Below, in pieces: positions 8,901-17,552 of a stretch of 49,989 bases of DNA; position 1 is the first letter of the stretch, and each line of letters starts with the position of its first letter. The notes under the pieces were generated by a model. It searched no databases. It was given only the letters and a program-made list of their open reading frames with translations, and was not told the DNA's origin. Both the position numbers and the translations under genes were made by a program. The stretch comes from Gemmatimonadota bacterium (GTDB lineage Bacteria; Gemmatimonadota; Gemmatimonadetes; Longimicrobiales; Gaopeijiaceae), in contig JAPPGZ010000027.1 of NCBI GenBank assembly GCA_028874905.1, positions 1 through 49,989 of the forward strand, in the 5' to 3' direction.

Positions 8901-9416
8901 CTACCGACCGATGGGAATTCGGATGATCGGTACCAGGGTGCCTATGGTCTGGCCATCGTCGGGTTCCTCTTCGTTGGATCCGCCGACCACCACCTGCCGG
9001 ACAACCACTGCGACCAGTGCGCTGCCAAGGGCGGCCATGACGCCGCTGCGAAGAACCGACAGCTCCCGGGTGGCCAGACCTTCCACACCGGTGCGCGGGA
9101 TGCCCACGGACTGCCGCAACTGCCGGCTCCCCGAGATTTCGGAAGGCAGCCGCAGGGTCACGACCGACACGAATACGGAGTCCTCGCTGGCGCCGACCAG
9201 GCGGCCATCCACGGTGCGCGAAAGCTGGCCCGTCTGCTGGGTCAGCTCCAAGGCCTGCGCGTCGGAGACCGAGACGCGCACATCGGTGCCAACCGGTGGC
9301 GTGGATGCCGTCGGCTGGAAGGTGTAGCAGGCGCTGGAACACACCGCCGCCAGAACCACGGCGGCACCCGCAAGCCGCCGGCAGCCCGCTTTTCCATGCC
9401 GATCAAGTCGTTCCAT
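8901..9416 (-). CDS. lipoprotein of unknown function
   Basis: A 171-residue protein with an export signal and lipobox-like CSSAC (Cys at about residue 30, ahead of YTFQP). The mature region is mostly beta (TDVRVSVSDAQALELT, GRLVGASEDSVFVSVVTLRL). A later hydrophobic stretch, VMAALGSALVAVVVRQVVVGG, may be a membrane segment or a buried helix. It starts 3 bases after the stop of the upstream lipoprotein gene, so both belong to one transcript downstream of susCD. No family is recognised. Confidence 0.78.
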   Translation of the reverse strand: MERLDRHGKAGCRRLAGAAVVLAAVCSSACYTFQPTASTPPVGTDVRVSVSDAQALELTQQTGQLSRTVDGRLVGASEDSVFVSVVTLRLPSEISGSRQLRQSVGIPRTGVEGLATRELSVLRSGVMAALGSALVAVVVRQVVVGGSNEEEPDDGQTIGTLVPIIRIPIGR

Positions 9417-9419
9417 GGG

Positions 9420-9857
9420 TCACAGAAGTTCGAAGTCCTGAAGGACATGCTGATTGAACAGATACATGTAGAGAATCGGGTTTCCCGGTCCGGCCTCCAC
9501 CGTGTTGTCGACCGCCTGCCCGTCGTCGAGGAAGACCTGGACCCGCACGGTAACCGTCGCCGAGTCGGCCGGTATCGCAAACATGTAGAACCGCTGCTCT
9601 TCCTTGATGTTCCAGTTCCGGTCGAACGGCAGAGGGGCTCTGATGGTATCCGACACGAAGACTTCTGCCGTCAAATCGCCCTGTTCGTCGCTGGTCGCAA
9701 AGAACTCGGTGGACGTGATGACCAGGAACTGCCGGGTATCCCCTTCCAGGGTGATTCGAATCACGTCCGGGGACGGGTCTTCGAACCAGTCACAGGCTCC
9801 GAATGCCAGCGCCATCAGGAAGGATGCGCCAAGCGCCTTGCGAACTCTGCTCTTCAA
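9420..9857 (-). CDS. SusCD-associated small lipoprotein, unknown family
   Basis: With a TTG start at 9857 the product is 145 residues and opens with a textbook lipoprotein signal, MKSRVRKALGASFLMALAF, then GAC. A GGGAG Shine-Dalgarno element lies 5 bases before that TTG. The ATG at 9950 would add 31 residues without the features of a signal peptide, so the shorter form is preferred. The mature part is beta-rich (DVIRITLEGDTRQFLVITS). It lies downstream of susD and may be an accessory surface lipoprotein in the sense of SusE/F, though no homology is visible. Confidence 0.75.
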   Translation of the reverse strand: MKSRVRKALGASFLMALAFGACDWFEDPSPDVIRITLEGDTRQFLVITSTEFFATSDEQGDLTAEVFVSDTIRAPLPFDRNWNIKEEQRFYMFAIPADSATVTVRVQVFLDDGQAVDNTVEAGPGNPILYMYLFNQHVLQDFELL

Positions 9858-9950
9858 CGAGACTCCCGATCGCTGCTGGAAAGAACCTTGGACTGCGACC
9901 GTCGGAGCTACGCTTCGCCGGCCACCAGGTTCGGATAACGAGCATCGCAC

Positions 9951-9984
9951 GGCGGGGCCCAGGAGGCAACTCCTGGACCCCGCC
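9951..9984 (-). promoter_or_regulatory. strong intercistronic hairpin after susD
   Basis: A 15-bp stem (GGCGGGG...CAGGAG against CTCCTGG...CCCCGCC) with a single mismatch closes on a 4-base loop. It sits between the susD stop and the downstream lipoprotein gene. No T-tract follows on the minus strand, so it looks more like an mRNA processing or stability element, or a weak attenuator, than a classic terminator. Confidence 0.6.
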
Positions 9985-10042
9985 CGGTCGCGCGTCGGCG
10001 GACCGACCGCCGAGCCAACCTCACTCGGCGTTTGCGTCTTGC

Positions 10043-11371
10043 CTACCCGTCACACGGATGATTCGCGTTGTCCGGGTGGTGACAGTTCGCGAGGATCTCG
10101 ATCCGGGTAATCGGCAGCATGAGGCCCGGCGTGGTGGCCGCGGGCGAACCCGGCAGCCAGTTCATGCTCGTCACGCCGAAGCGGTAGTGGTCCTGCAGCC
10201 TCTTGTACTGCATGAACAGATTTACCCGCCGCTCGTGCTCCAGCATATCGCGCGCCGGAATCTGCCCCGAGTAGGCCATCAGGCCGTCGAGCCCTTCGCG
10301 GATCATGTTGATGTGGTTCGTGAACCCGTCCATGTCACCGGCAGCCAGCGCCGCTTCGGCCACGATCAGCCGCAGGCCCCGTTCGCCCACGACGGTCAGG
10401 GGCGAGTATCCACCCCCATCGAGGAATTCATCCACGCGCGTCTTGTAGCGCGTATCCAGAGCACCCTCGATCGGGTCCATGAGGTTATGAGACGTCAGGG
10501 TCGGCGGGTCGGCCGGATCCTTCGTAGCATATTCGGGACCGATCTGAAGTTCGCCCCTCTCGTTGACCTGCCACGAGAGGTTGTTGTTCACGGTGGCACC
10601 GCTGTACGAGAACCGGTAGGCCCAGTCCGTGCCCGCGATCGAGCCGAGCACCGCCATCGCGTCGCTGTTGGCGTTCGAGTCGTTGATGAGCGGATTGCCC
10701 GGTGTGGAACCCGGCGGGTTGAGCAGGCCCCAGATGGCCTTTTGATGGTAGGCCTGCGCCCGGGCCGCCTGCGCCCGCATGGCAGTCTCTCCACCCCCCG
10801 CCATCGCCGCGCTGTAATAGGCGATGGCCTGATCGAAGACCGTGTGCATGTTGGCTTCCCCGATGAGGGGCCCGGGCTCGGTGCGGTCGCTGAACGCGAA
10901 GTCGTCGAACATCTGTGCTATGGCCGAGTAAGCCACGCCCGCGTACAGATTCGCCCGCGCCAGATCCGCCTGCAGGCCCGCGTTCCCCGCATTCTCGGCG
11001 ACGTGACCCTCCAGCAGGCCGACGGCGAACTGGGACATCCACCTCGCCTGGGCAATGCCGGGGAACGAGCCGTCGGCAAACTCGTTGCCGGGGTTGTTCG
11101 GCGTCCCCTGGTCAAGCTCGTTCCACGCATCGCGGGACCCGATCCAGGTGATCTCGTCACCGACGGTGGAAAATGCCGCGTAGATCCCGGCGATGCCCCT
11201 GGCGACCAGCGCCTGCGAGCCGTTCACGGCCGCGGCGGCGGCCTCGACCTTCTCGATGTCCGCCTGGACCAGAGCGTTGGGGTTGTCGACCTCGAGGAGG
11301 TCGCAAGCGCCGAGGAAGGCGACCGCCCCCAACGCGGTCAGGATTGATCCTGGTTTCCTGTTGATCATCAT
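10043..11371 (-). CDS. SusD/RagB family outer-membrane lipoprotein
   Basis: Surface substrate-binding lipoprotein that works as the lid of a SusC TonB-dependent transporter. It is 442 residues long, with a signal peptide and lipobox FLGAC (Cys at about residue 23) followed by the acidic DLLEVDNPN typical of SusD N termini. The rest is TPR-rich helical sequence (QARWMSQFAVGLLEGHVAE, AQAYHQKAIWGLLNPPGS) ending with a C-terminal segment around ERRVNLFMQYKRLQDHYR. It starts 12 bases after the SusC stop, in the usual susC-susD order. The substrate cannot be deduced because no glycosidase is adjacent. Confidence 0.92.
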   Translation of the reverse strand: MMINRKPGSILTALGAVAFLGACDLLEVDNPNALVQADIEKVEAAAAAVNGSQALVARGIAGIYAAFSTVGDEITWIGSRDAWNELDQGTPNNPGNEFADGSFPGIAQARWMSQFAVGLLEGHVAENAGNAGLQADLARANLYAGVAYSAIAQMFDDFAFSDRTEPGPLIGEANMHTVFDQAIAYYSAAMAGGGETAMRAQAARAQAYHQKAIWGLLNPPGSTPGNPLINDSNANSDAMAVLGSIAGTDWAYRFSYSGATVNNNLSWQVNERGELQIGPEYATKDPADPPTLTSHNLMDPIEGALDTRYKTRVDEFLDGGGYSPLTVVGERGLRLIVAEAALAAGDMDGFTNHINMIREGLDGLMAYSGQIPARDMLEHERRVNLFMQYKRLQDHYRFGVTSMNWLPGSPAATTPGLMLPITRIEILANCHHPDNANHPCDG

Positions 11372-11383
11372 CTCATCTCCCTC

Positions 11384-14300
11384 CTAGAAGCCCGCGCGCA
11401 GCGAGAAGGTGAACCGCCGCGGAATCGGCACGCCGAAGGCTTCCGTTCCGGTGAGGAAGTTGCAGTTGACGCCACCGCCCGTGCAGTTGGACTGCGGGTT
11501 GATCTCCGGGTCGATTCCGCGGTAGTCGCCGAACATCCAGAGATGCACGTTGCGGCCGCCAAGCGTAATCGCGGCGTTGTCGAGCCCGAACCCTTCGATC
11601 ATGTCGGTGGGGAGCCGGTACGACAGCGAAACCTCACGCAGCCGAATGAAGTCGGAGGTCCAGATCTGGTTCATCCCCGACATCGGCGCCAGTGCACGAT
11701 ACTCTCTGGCCCACTCGAGCGCGGCCTCGAGGCGCTGCTCGGCGGTGGACGCCGGATTCTGCATGATGGACGCCACGCGCGCCGTGCCCGGCACGTTGCG
11801 CCCGATGACGGCGTTGGCCTGACGGAAGGCCCCGGTCAGATCCTGGGTATGGTAGTTGCCCGCCCGGTACTCGAAGTTGGTCGACAGGTCGAAGCTGCCC
11901 AGGAAGTTCATGTTGAAGCCCGCCGAGCCCGCGAAGTCCGGAGTCGGCTTGCCGATGTAGCTGTCCAGGTATTCCGCCGCGCCACCCGCGCACCCGACCG
12001 GAATGACCTCGAACGACGACGGGTTGCGCGCTTCGCTGAAGAACTCGAGCGCCTCGGCCCGCGACGGCTCCGAGCAGTTCCGATTGAGATCCAGCGGAAT
12101 GGCCATGTTCGGATCCAGGACCGCACCGAAGAACGAGCCGGGTGCATAGCCTTCCTTCAGGAAGTTCCGGTATCTGGGATATGACCCGCCGGTCTTGAGC
12201 GGAGGAGCACCTCCCAGGTCCGTCACGATCTCGTCGATGTACGCCGTATTGGCGAAAACGTTGATGGACAGGTTTTCGCTGTTATAGACCGAACCGTTGA
12301 CGGTCGCCTCGATGCCCGTCGCATCGATCTGCCCGATGTTGTCGAGCTGCGTCGCGGTGAAGCCTCCCGTCACCGGGAACTGACGGTTGACCAGTGCGTC
12401 GCTGGTGACGCGATCCCAGTACGTGACGTCAACGGCGATCCGGTCGTTCAGCAGCCCGAACTCCATGCCGAATTCATATTCGTCGGAGATCTCGGGCCTC
12501 AGCGCCTGGTTCCCCAGGTTGCCGGGAGAGAGGCCGGGCCCGACCTCGGCCGGGCGGGGCACGAAGGTGGTGAACTTGTCGAAGGCGCCCGGCTGCAGCC
12601 CCGAGCGTCCCCATGCGGCGCGGACGCGGAAGGTCGACAGTGTCTCGTTGTTCCAGTCGAAGAGGTCGGTCGGAATGATGGAGAACGCGGCCTTGGGATA
12701 GGTCGCCGTTTCGAAGTCCGAACCGAATGCGCTGTTGGCGTCGAAGCGCGCGCCCAGGGTCACGAACGCCCAGTCCTGCCAGCCCATCTGCTCCTGGAAG
12801 TACACACCGGCATTGACCACACGCGTCCACCCCTCGGACGTCCACTGGTTGGCTCCGGCGCTCGCGACCTCCAGGCCGGGACCCGGGAAGCTCTGGCCGC
12901 CGCCGCCGTGATAGACGTTCTGGCTCAGGAAGCCCTGGGTGCCGACGAGCAGCGTGCTGGTGATGTCGTCGGTGAAGCTGTTGTCGTAGGACAGCTTGAA
13001 GTCGCCCGTGACCTCACGATGGTTGCGGTCGCCGAAACTGCGCGTGCCCTCGGTGTTGTAGGTCGTGAAGCTGTCGACGTTCCAGCCGAAGGGGAAGAAG
13101 GAGACGTTCGTGCCGTTGGTGACGTCCACGCCGAAGGTGCCGTCGAAGACCATACCTTCCATGATCGTCCAGTTGGCGTTGAGGCTTCCGGCGAAGTGCT
13201 CGACATCCTCGAAGATGTCGCGCTCGGCCGTTTCACGGAGCGTCGCGAAGGCCAGGCTGCCGTAGCGGTTGTTGTCGTCGGCGAGACGGAGCTGGCCCAT
13301 AAGACCGAGCGAGAAGACGCCGAAGATGTTGTTGCCCCCCGCGAGACTGCTCTTGTTGAGCTCCGAATAGAGGCCGCTCACGCGGATGCGCACGTTGTCG
13401 AAGGGGAAGATGCTGAGGTTCAGCGTCCCCTGACGGCGCACGATCGTGTCCTCGTTCTTGAGGCCGCCGCCGTCGGCGAAGACGCCCTCAAGCTTGCTGA
13501 ACGGGCCGTTCTCGTTGTGGTAGCGCCCCGAGGCGAAGTACTGGATGAGGTCGCTGCCACCCGAGACGGAACCCGAATAGGTCTGCCCGTACCCGGTGTT
13601 GTACAGCTCGCTCATGTAGTCGACCTCGTACACCTCGTACGGCTGGAGGCTCACGCCCCAGCGGTGCTGCATGCGCGCGACTTCCTCCGCGTTGCGCGGG
13701 AAGTCGGCGTGGTTGATGAAGCGATTGAAGGGCGCCCTGACCGCGGTCTGGTCGGTCTGGATCGTCCACCGCGGCGCACCCTGCTGGCCACGCTTGGTGA
13801 AGATCTGGATCACGCCGTTCGACGCCTCGGTGCCGTACAGCGTCGCGGCCGCGGCCCCCTTGAGGATCTCGATCCGCTCGATCGAGTTGGGGTCGATGTC
13901 ATCGATCCGTCGCGTGGCCGCCTGTCCTGCACCCCAGCCGCCTCCGCTGCCACGGTCGATACGGACGCCATCGAGGTAGATGATGGGCTCGTTCGACTGC
14001 GAAAGCGACGCGGACCCGCGAATGCGGATGCGCCCACTGGAGCCGGTGTCACCTCCGCCGGGAAGACCGACGACCCCGGCCTCGCGGCCCTGGAGCACGT
14101 CGCTGAAGCTGGTGATCGGTGCGTTTTCCAGCGCGGACACATCCACCGTGGCAATCGAGTTGCCCAGCTTCTTCTTCTCGGTCGCCACACCGGTTCCGGT
14201 GACCACGATCTGGTCGAGCTGGATCGCGGTGACGGAAAGACCGAAGTCCACCGTCGATGTCCCACCCGCGGTGACCGTCACGGTCTCCGAGCCCGACCGG

Positions 14301-14572
14301 TAGCCGACCAGCTCGGCGATGACCGTGTGCTCCCCAGGCGGCGCGTTCACGAACAGGTACCGGCCGGTGCTGTTGGTCAGCGTACCGAGGGCCGTGCCCT
14401 CGATGTAGACCTGGGCCGACTCCAGAGGCCGGCCCGACGCGGCGTCGGTAACCTGTCCCGTGACGGTGCCGGTCTGGGCGGCCGCCGCGGATGCGAAGGC
14501 AAGGCTGGCCAGCAAGGCCAGGCAAAGCCCTCCTGCCCCATTCCTGAGGCTTGCGAACGAATTACGTGTCAT
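11384..14572 (-). CDS. SusC/RagA family TonB-linked outer-membrane transporter
   Basis: Energised outer-membrane importer of 1062 residues. It has a signal peptide (about 1-32). A carboxypeptidase-regulatory-like domain (about 35-110, GTVTGQVTDAASGRPLESAQ) and a TonB-box-like region (QLDQIVVTGTG) follow. Then come the plug with SusC signatures (GRIRIRGSASLS, EPIIYLDGVRID, IERIEILKGAAAATLYG) and a 22-strand-type barrel ending in the aromatic/basic RRFTFSLRAGF. The length fits the family. RBS GGGAGG lies 8 bases before the ATG. Paired with the SusD gene downstream. Confidence 0.95.
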   Translation of the reverse strand: MTRNSFASLRNGAGGLCLALLASLAFASAAAAQTGTVTGQVTDAASGRPLESAQVYIEGTALGTLTNSTGRYLFVNAPPGEHTVIAELVGYRSGSETVTVTAGGTSTVDFGLSVTAIQLDQIVVTGTGVATEKKKLGNSIATVDVSALENAPITSFSDVLQGREAGVVGLPGGGDTGSSGRIRIRGSASLSQSNEPIIYLDGVRIDRGSGGGWGAGQAATRRIDDIDPNSIERIEILKGAAAATLYGTEASNGVIQIFTKRGQQGAPRWTIQTDQTAVRAPFNRFINHADFPRNAEEVARMQHRWGVSLQPYEVYEVDYMSELYNTGYGQTYSGSVSGGSDLIQYFASGRYHNENGPFSKLEGVFADGGGLKNEDTIVRRQGTLNLSIFPFDNVRIRVSGLYSELNKSSLAGGNNIFGVFSLGLMGQLRLADDNNRYGSLAFATLRETAERDIFEDVEHFAGSLNANWTIMEGMVFDGTFGVDVTNGTNVSFFPFGWNVDSFTTYNTEGTRSFGDRNHREVTGDFKLSYDNSFTDDITSTLLVGTQGFLSQNVYHGGGGQSFPGPGLEVASAGANQWTSEGWTRVVNAGVYFQEQMGWQDWAFVTLGARFDANSAFGSDFETATYPKAAFSIIPTDLFDWNNETLSTFRVRAAWGRSGLQPGAFDKFTTFVPRPAEVGPGLSPGNLGNQALRPEISDEYEFGMEFGLLNDRIAVDVTYWDRVTSDALVNRQFPVTGGFTATQLDNIGQIDATGIEATVNGSVYNSENLSINVFANTAYIDEIVTDLGGAPPLKTGGSYPRYRNFLKEGYAPGSFFGAVLDPNMAIPLDLNRNCSEPSRAEALEFFSEARNPSSFEVIPVGCAGGAAEYLDSYIGKPTPDFAGSAGFNMNFLGSFDLSTNFEYRAGNYHTQDLTGAFRQANAVIGRNVPGTARVASIMQNPASTAEQRLEAALEWAREYRALAPMSGMNQIWTSDFIRLREVSLSYRLPTDMIEGFGLDNAAITLGGRNVHLWMFGDYRGIDPEINPQSNCTGGGVNCNFLTGTEAFGVPIPRRFTFSLRAGF

Positions 14573-14849
14573 GAGTTGTCCTCCCTTTTCGAGTCCTGGA
14601 CATGTGACACACCCTATCTATTTCTTACCGGGTATCTCCCGGTCAGGGCCTCGGCCCAATGTTCGGGTCCTCCAACTCGCTCCGCAACCCCCCGCCCTGG
14701 ACGGACGAATCCCCCCGGGGACTCCGGGCCCCGGCAAAGCCGCGCCGCCACGCGAACAATCACCAAGGTTGCCCTTGGGGCTTCGCGTGTCAAGCACGGT
14801 GTTGTGAGCAAGGGTTTCGCGGTGGCGCCGCCCTGCGCGGCACGGCCAA
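14573..14849 (-). promoter_or_regulatory. susC upstream region
   Basis: Intergenic region between ridA and susC. On the minus strand it holds a perfect TTGACA-like box (in GCTTGACACG) without a convincing -10. Closer to the gene is a 6-bp hairpin ACCGGG/CCCGGT (14643-14627), followed by an AT-richer stretch and the GGGAGG Shine-Dalgarno. No anti-sigma or ECF-sigma gene is adjacent. Confidence 0.4.
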
Positions 14850-15236
14850 TCAGCCGACCCGAGCAACGACCTCGATCTCGACATCAACGCCCTTGGGCAA
14901 CCCCCCGGCGGCGACCGTGACGCGCGCGGGGCGGTGGTCGCCGAAGTGGCGTGCGTAGACGGCGTTCATGTCGCCGAAAAGCGCCATGTCGGAAAGGAAC
15001 ACGGTGGTCTTGACGACGGTCTGCAGGCTGCCTCCAGCGGCCGCAAGCACGGCGGCCAGGTTTCTGAGTACTCGATCCGCCTGCACCTCTACTCCGCCCT
15101 CGACGAGCTCGCCCGTCGCCGGGTCGATCGCGATCTGACCGGAGGCAAAGATCCAGCCATCGGTCACGATGGCCTGGGAGTAGGGCCCAAGAGCGCCGGG
15201 GGCGTCATCGGTATGAATCGTGGTGAGCAGGGACAT
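14850..15236 (-). CDS. ridA: RidA family enamine/imine deaminase
   Basis: Hydrolyses reactive enamine/imine intermediates released by PLP enzymes in the cytosol. At 128 residues it is a full-length Rid protein. It has GPYSQA, the IFASGQIAIDPATGE strand, and the two residues that define active RidA: the arginine in PARVTVAAGGLP and the glutamate in VDVEIEVVA near the C terminus. It is downstream of a PLP-dependent D-amino-acid lyase gene (16368-17552) on the same strand, which would be a logical source of such intermediates. The 143-bp gap to the preceding kinase gene leaves room for a separate promoter. Confidence 0.92.
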   Translation of the reverse strand: MSLLTTIHTDDAPGALGPYSQAIVTDGWIFASGQIAIDPATGELVEGGVEVQADRVLRNLAAVLAAAGGSLQTVVKTTVFLSDMALFGDMNAVYARHFGDHRPARVTVAAGGLPKGVDVEIEVVARVG

Positions 15237-15379
15237 GTTCGTTGAGTCCTTGTGAGTGGATTGGAGACGCAGTCAGCAAAAGCCGTCACCATTTGGGAGG
15301 TGATTCCCGTCGGAGCGCAAGGGGGACGGGCGTCCGGCGGGGGACGGGCCTCGTCGTCGCCGGACATCGACGGCGCCGA

Positions 15380-16366
15380 TCACCTCCCCCGCCCCACTTC
15401 ACCCGCCAGCGCTTCCGCGATCTCGGCCGGGGCTACGGTCGCCACCCCCACCTTGCCCACGCCGACCGCGGCCGTGTGCGCTGCCACTCGCACCGCCTCG
15501 ACAAGAGGTGCGCCAACCGCGAGGGCCACGGCCACGACCGCGGCGACCGTGTCTCCCGCGCCCGAGACATCGAAGACGGCACGGGCACGCGCATGGACGC
15601 CCTCCAGGCCGCCGCCAGGCGACGCCAGCGCCATACCGTCCGCCCCCAGCGTCAAGAGCAGATGTTCGCAGCCGATCCGTACCCGCGCGGCTTCCATCCA
15701 GTGCACGTCACGCGGGCACGCTTGCTCACCCAGCGCGGCTTCGATTTCGGCGCGGTTCGGCTTGAAAACGGTAGCCCCGCAGCAGGAAAGGAAGTTGCGC
15801 GCCTTCGGATCCACGACTGTCGGAATCCCCAGCGCCGACGCGGTGACCAGCGAGTGGCGGATCAGTGACGGTGACAGCACGCCCTTGTCGTAGTCGGCGA
15901 GGACGAGCGCGTGGGCTCCCGGAATCGCTTCCGTGAGGCTGGCCACGAGCGCCTCGCGGGTCCCGGTGGAAACGGGCGCGGTTTCCTCGCGGTCCACCCG
16001 GGCGATCTGCTGGCCGCGCGCGAGCAAGCGCGTCTTCACGGTGGTGGCCCGGTCACTGTCACGGACGAACCGGCACCCTGCACCGGCAGTTGTGAGGACC
16101 GCGGTGAGCGCGCGTCCCGCCTGATCCTCGCCAACAACGCCGATCACCTCGCAACGGGCCCCCAGCGCGATGACATTGGCGGCCACGTTCCCCGCGCCGC
16201 CGGCGGCGTCCCATTCGTCCCTGACCCGCACTACCGGTACCGGCGCCTCGGGCGACACGCGATCGGCTTCACCTGACACGTAGCGGTCGAGCATCACGTC
16301 ACCGAGGACGACGATCCGGCAACCCGGAAAGCGAGCCGCGATCTCGGTGAATCGGGCGCGGTCCAC
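15380..16366 (-). CDS. PfkB family kinase, RfaE1/HldE kinase-domain type
   Basis: Likely D-glycero-beta-D-manno-heptose-7-phosphate kinase, which makes the heptose bisphosphate for LPS core sugars. Diagnostic motifs are GDVMLDRYVSGEADRVSPEAP, AAGGAGNVAANVIALGA, DPKARNF then FKPNRAEIEA, and the PfkB catalytic signature DVSGAGDT. It covers only the kinase half (328 residues). The cytidylyltransferase half of bifunctional HldE is absent. GTG at 16366 starts one base after the TGA of the upstream gene. The frame runs open to 16591, but that extension is inside the upstream gene. Confidence 0.85.
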   Translation of the reverse strand: MDRARFTEIAARFPGCRIVVLGDVMLDRYVSGEADRVSPEAPVPVVRVRDEWDAAGGAGNVAANVIALGARCEVIGVVGEDQAGRALTAVLTTAGAGCRFVRDSDRATTVKTRLLARGQQIARVDREETAPVSTGTREALVASLTEAIPGAHALVLADYDKGVLSPSLIRHSLVTASALGIPTVVDPKARNFLSCCGATVFKPNRAEIEAALGEQACPRDVHWMEAARVRIGCEHLLLTLGADGMALASPGGGLEGVHARARAVFDVSGAGDTVAAVVAVALAVGAPLVEAVRVAAHTAAVGVGKVGVATVAPAEIAEALAGEVGRGR

Positions 16367-16367
16367 C

Positions 16368-17552
16368 TCAGCTGATCCGTGAGGCGGCCAGCCGAGTCGC
16401 TTCGGCCGCCTCGGATGCATCGGCTGCGAGCCCGCCGTCCCGGACACCGTCCCAATCAGGCACGCGCAGTCGCCCGCGCCCCTCGAGCCGGACCGGTCTC
16501 GCGGCCGACCCCTCGCCCTGGATGCCCCACAGATGGTCCTGGAGGTTGACCGACACGCACACGTGGTTGGGCACGAGCCGCAACTGATCACCTACCGACG
16601 GCCGCCATGCCGTCCCGCTCAGGTCCAGGACGCCGTGCTCTTCGTTGATCGCCCTGACGGACACCTCCGGCCTGTCGAACAGTACGCCGTATCCGGGAGC
16701 ACCCGACCCCAGCGTCTCCTTGGAGAGCGCCTTGGAGCCCGCGTCTACCACCGCGGCGCCCGGCACCGACACGCTGATGACGGTAGCAAGTACGGTGTAG
16801 GCCACGTGCTCGGGGGCGGCGGCGCCCATCCCGACGATGTCACGGTCGTTGTATATGCACGTGCCGGAACGGACTTCGGTTACGCCGGGAAGCAGGTGAG
16901 AGTCCCACAACGTGGGCGTCGATCCACCGGAAACCACCCGGGGCGGGAACCCGGCGTGGCAGAGCGCAGCCACAAACGCCTCGATACGCTCCGAGAGCCG
17001 TTCGAGCCGCCCGGCCTGTCGGCTGCGCGGGATGCGGATGTGGCCCGGGTAGAACATGAGTCCGTCGAAGCGGACGCCGGGCAGCGACACGGCCTCCTCG
17101 GCCACCCGCACGGCTTCGGCAGGGTCTGTGACCCCGGTCCGCCCGAGCCCGGCATCGAACTCGACCACGATGCCGAACGTGCGCTCCGCCGCGGCCGCGC
17201 CGCGGGCCAGGAGTCGAAGGACCTCGATCGAGTCGAGGCCCACCGTCAGATCGACGCTGCGCGGCAGAGCGCACAACCGATCCACCTTGGCGGCCGACGC
17301 CGGCGGATGCGCAAGCAGGAGGTCGCCGGTCGCTTGGGACATCACATACGCCTCGTGCGCGGTCGCGACCGTCAGACCCGTCGCCCCGAGTTTCAGTTGG
17401 AGCCGCGCCATCTCCAGCGACTTGTGCGTCTTGACGTGGGGGCGCCACGCGATCCCGTGTGTGCGGCAATAGGCGATCGCACGCTCAATGTTCTCCCTGG
17501 CCCGGTCCAGATCCACGACGCCGACCGGCGTTTCCACGCTGGCAAGGTCCAT
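16368..17552 (-). CDS. PLP-dependent D-serine dehydratase / D-threonine aldolase-like protein
   Basis: Alanine-racemase-fold enzyme acting on D-hydroxy amino acids. The N-terminal TIM barrel carries the PLP lysine in WRPHVKTHKS. The middle has VVEFDAGLGRTGV and VVSGGSTPT for phosphate binding. The C-terminal barrel has PNHVCVSVN, whose His and Cys (HXC) match the zinc ligands of DSD1-type D-serine dehydratase and D-threonine aldolase. At 394 residues it matches the family. Dehydratase versus aldolase cannot be separated by eye. It starts directly after the stop of the BNR lipoprotein gene (TAG then ATG). RidA two genes downstream fits an enamine-releasing dehydratase. Confidence 0.87.
   Translation of the reverse strand: MDLASVETPVGVVDLDRARENIERAIAYCRTHGIAWRPHVKTHKSLEMARLQLKLGATGLTVATAHEAYVMSQATGDLLLAHPPASAAKVDRLCALPRSVDLTVGLDSIEVLRLLARGAAAAERTFGIVVEFDAGLGRTGVTDPAEAVRVAEEAVSLPGVRFDGLMFYPGHIRIPRSRQAGRLERLSERIEAFVAALCHAGFPPRVVSGGSTPTLWDSHLLPGVTEVRSGTCIYNDRDIVGMGAAAPEHVAYTVLATVISVSVPGAAVVDAGSKALSKETLGSGAPGYGVLFDRPEVSVRAINEEHGVLDLSGTAWRPSVGDQLRLVPNHVCVSVNLQDHLWGIQGEGSAARPVRLEGRGRLRVPDWDGVRDGGLAADASEAAEATRLAASRIS

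Noticed and set aside
12908..14920. 670-residue open frame on the + strand opposite SusC
   Set aside because: It runs antisense to well-defined plug and carboxypeptidase-regulatory signatures, and no domain is seen in it.
16367..16591. Upstream extension of the RfaE1-type kinase
   Set aside because: It lies wholly within the PLP enzyme gene and carries no kinase homology.
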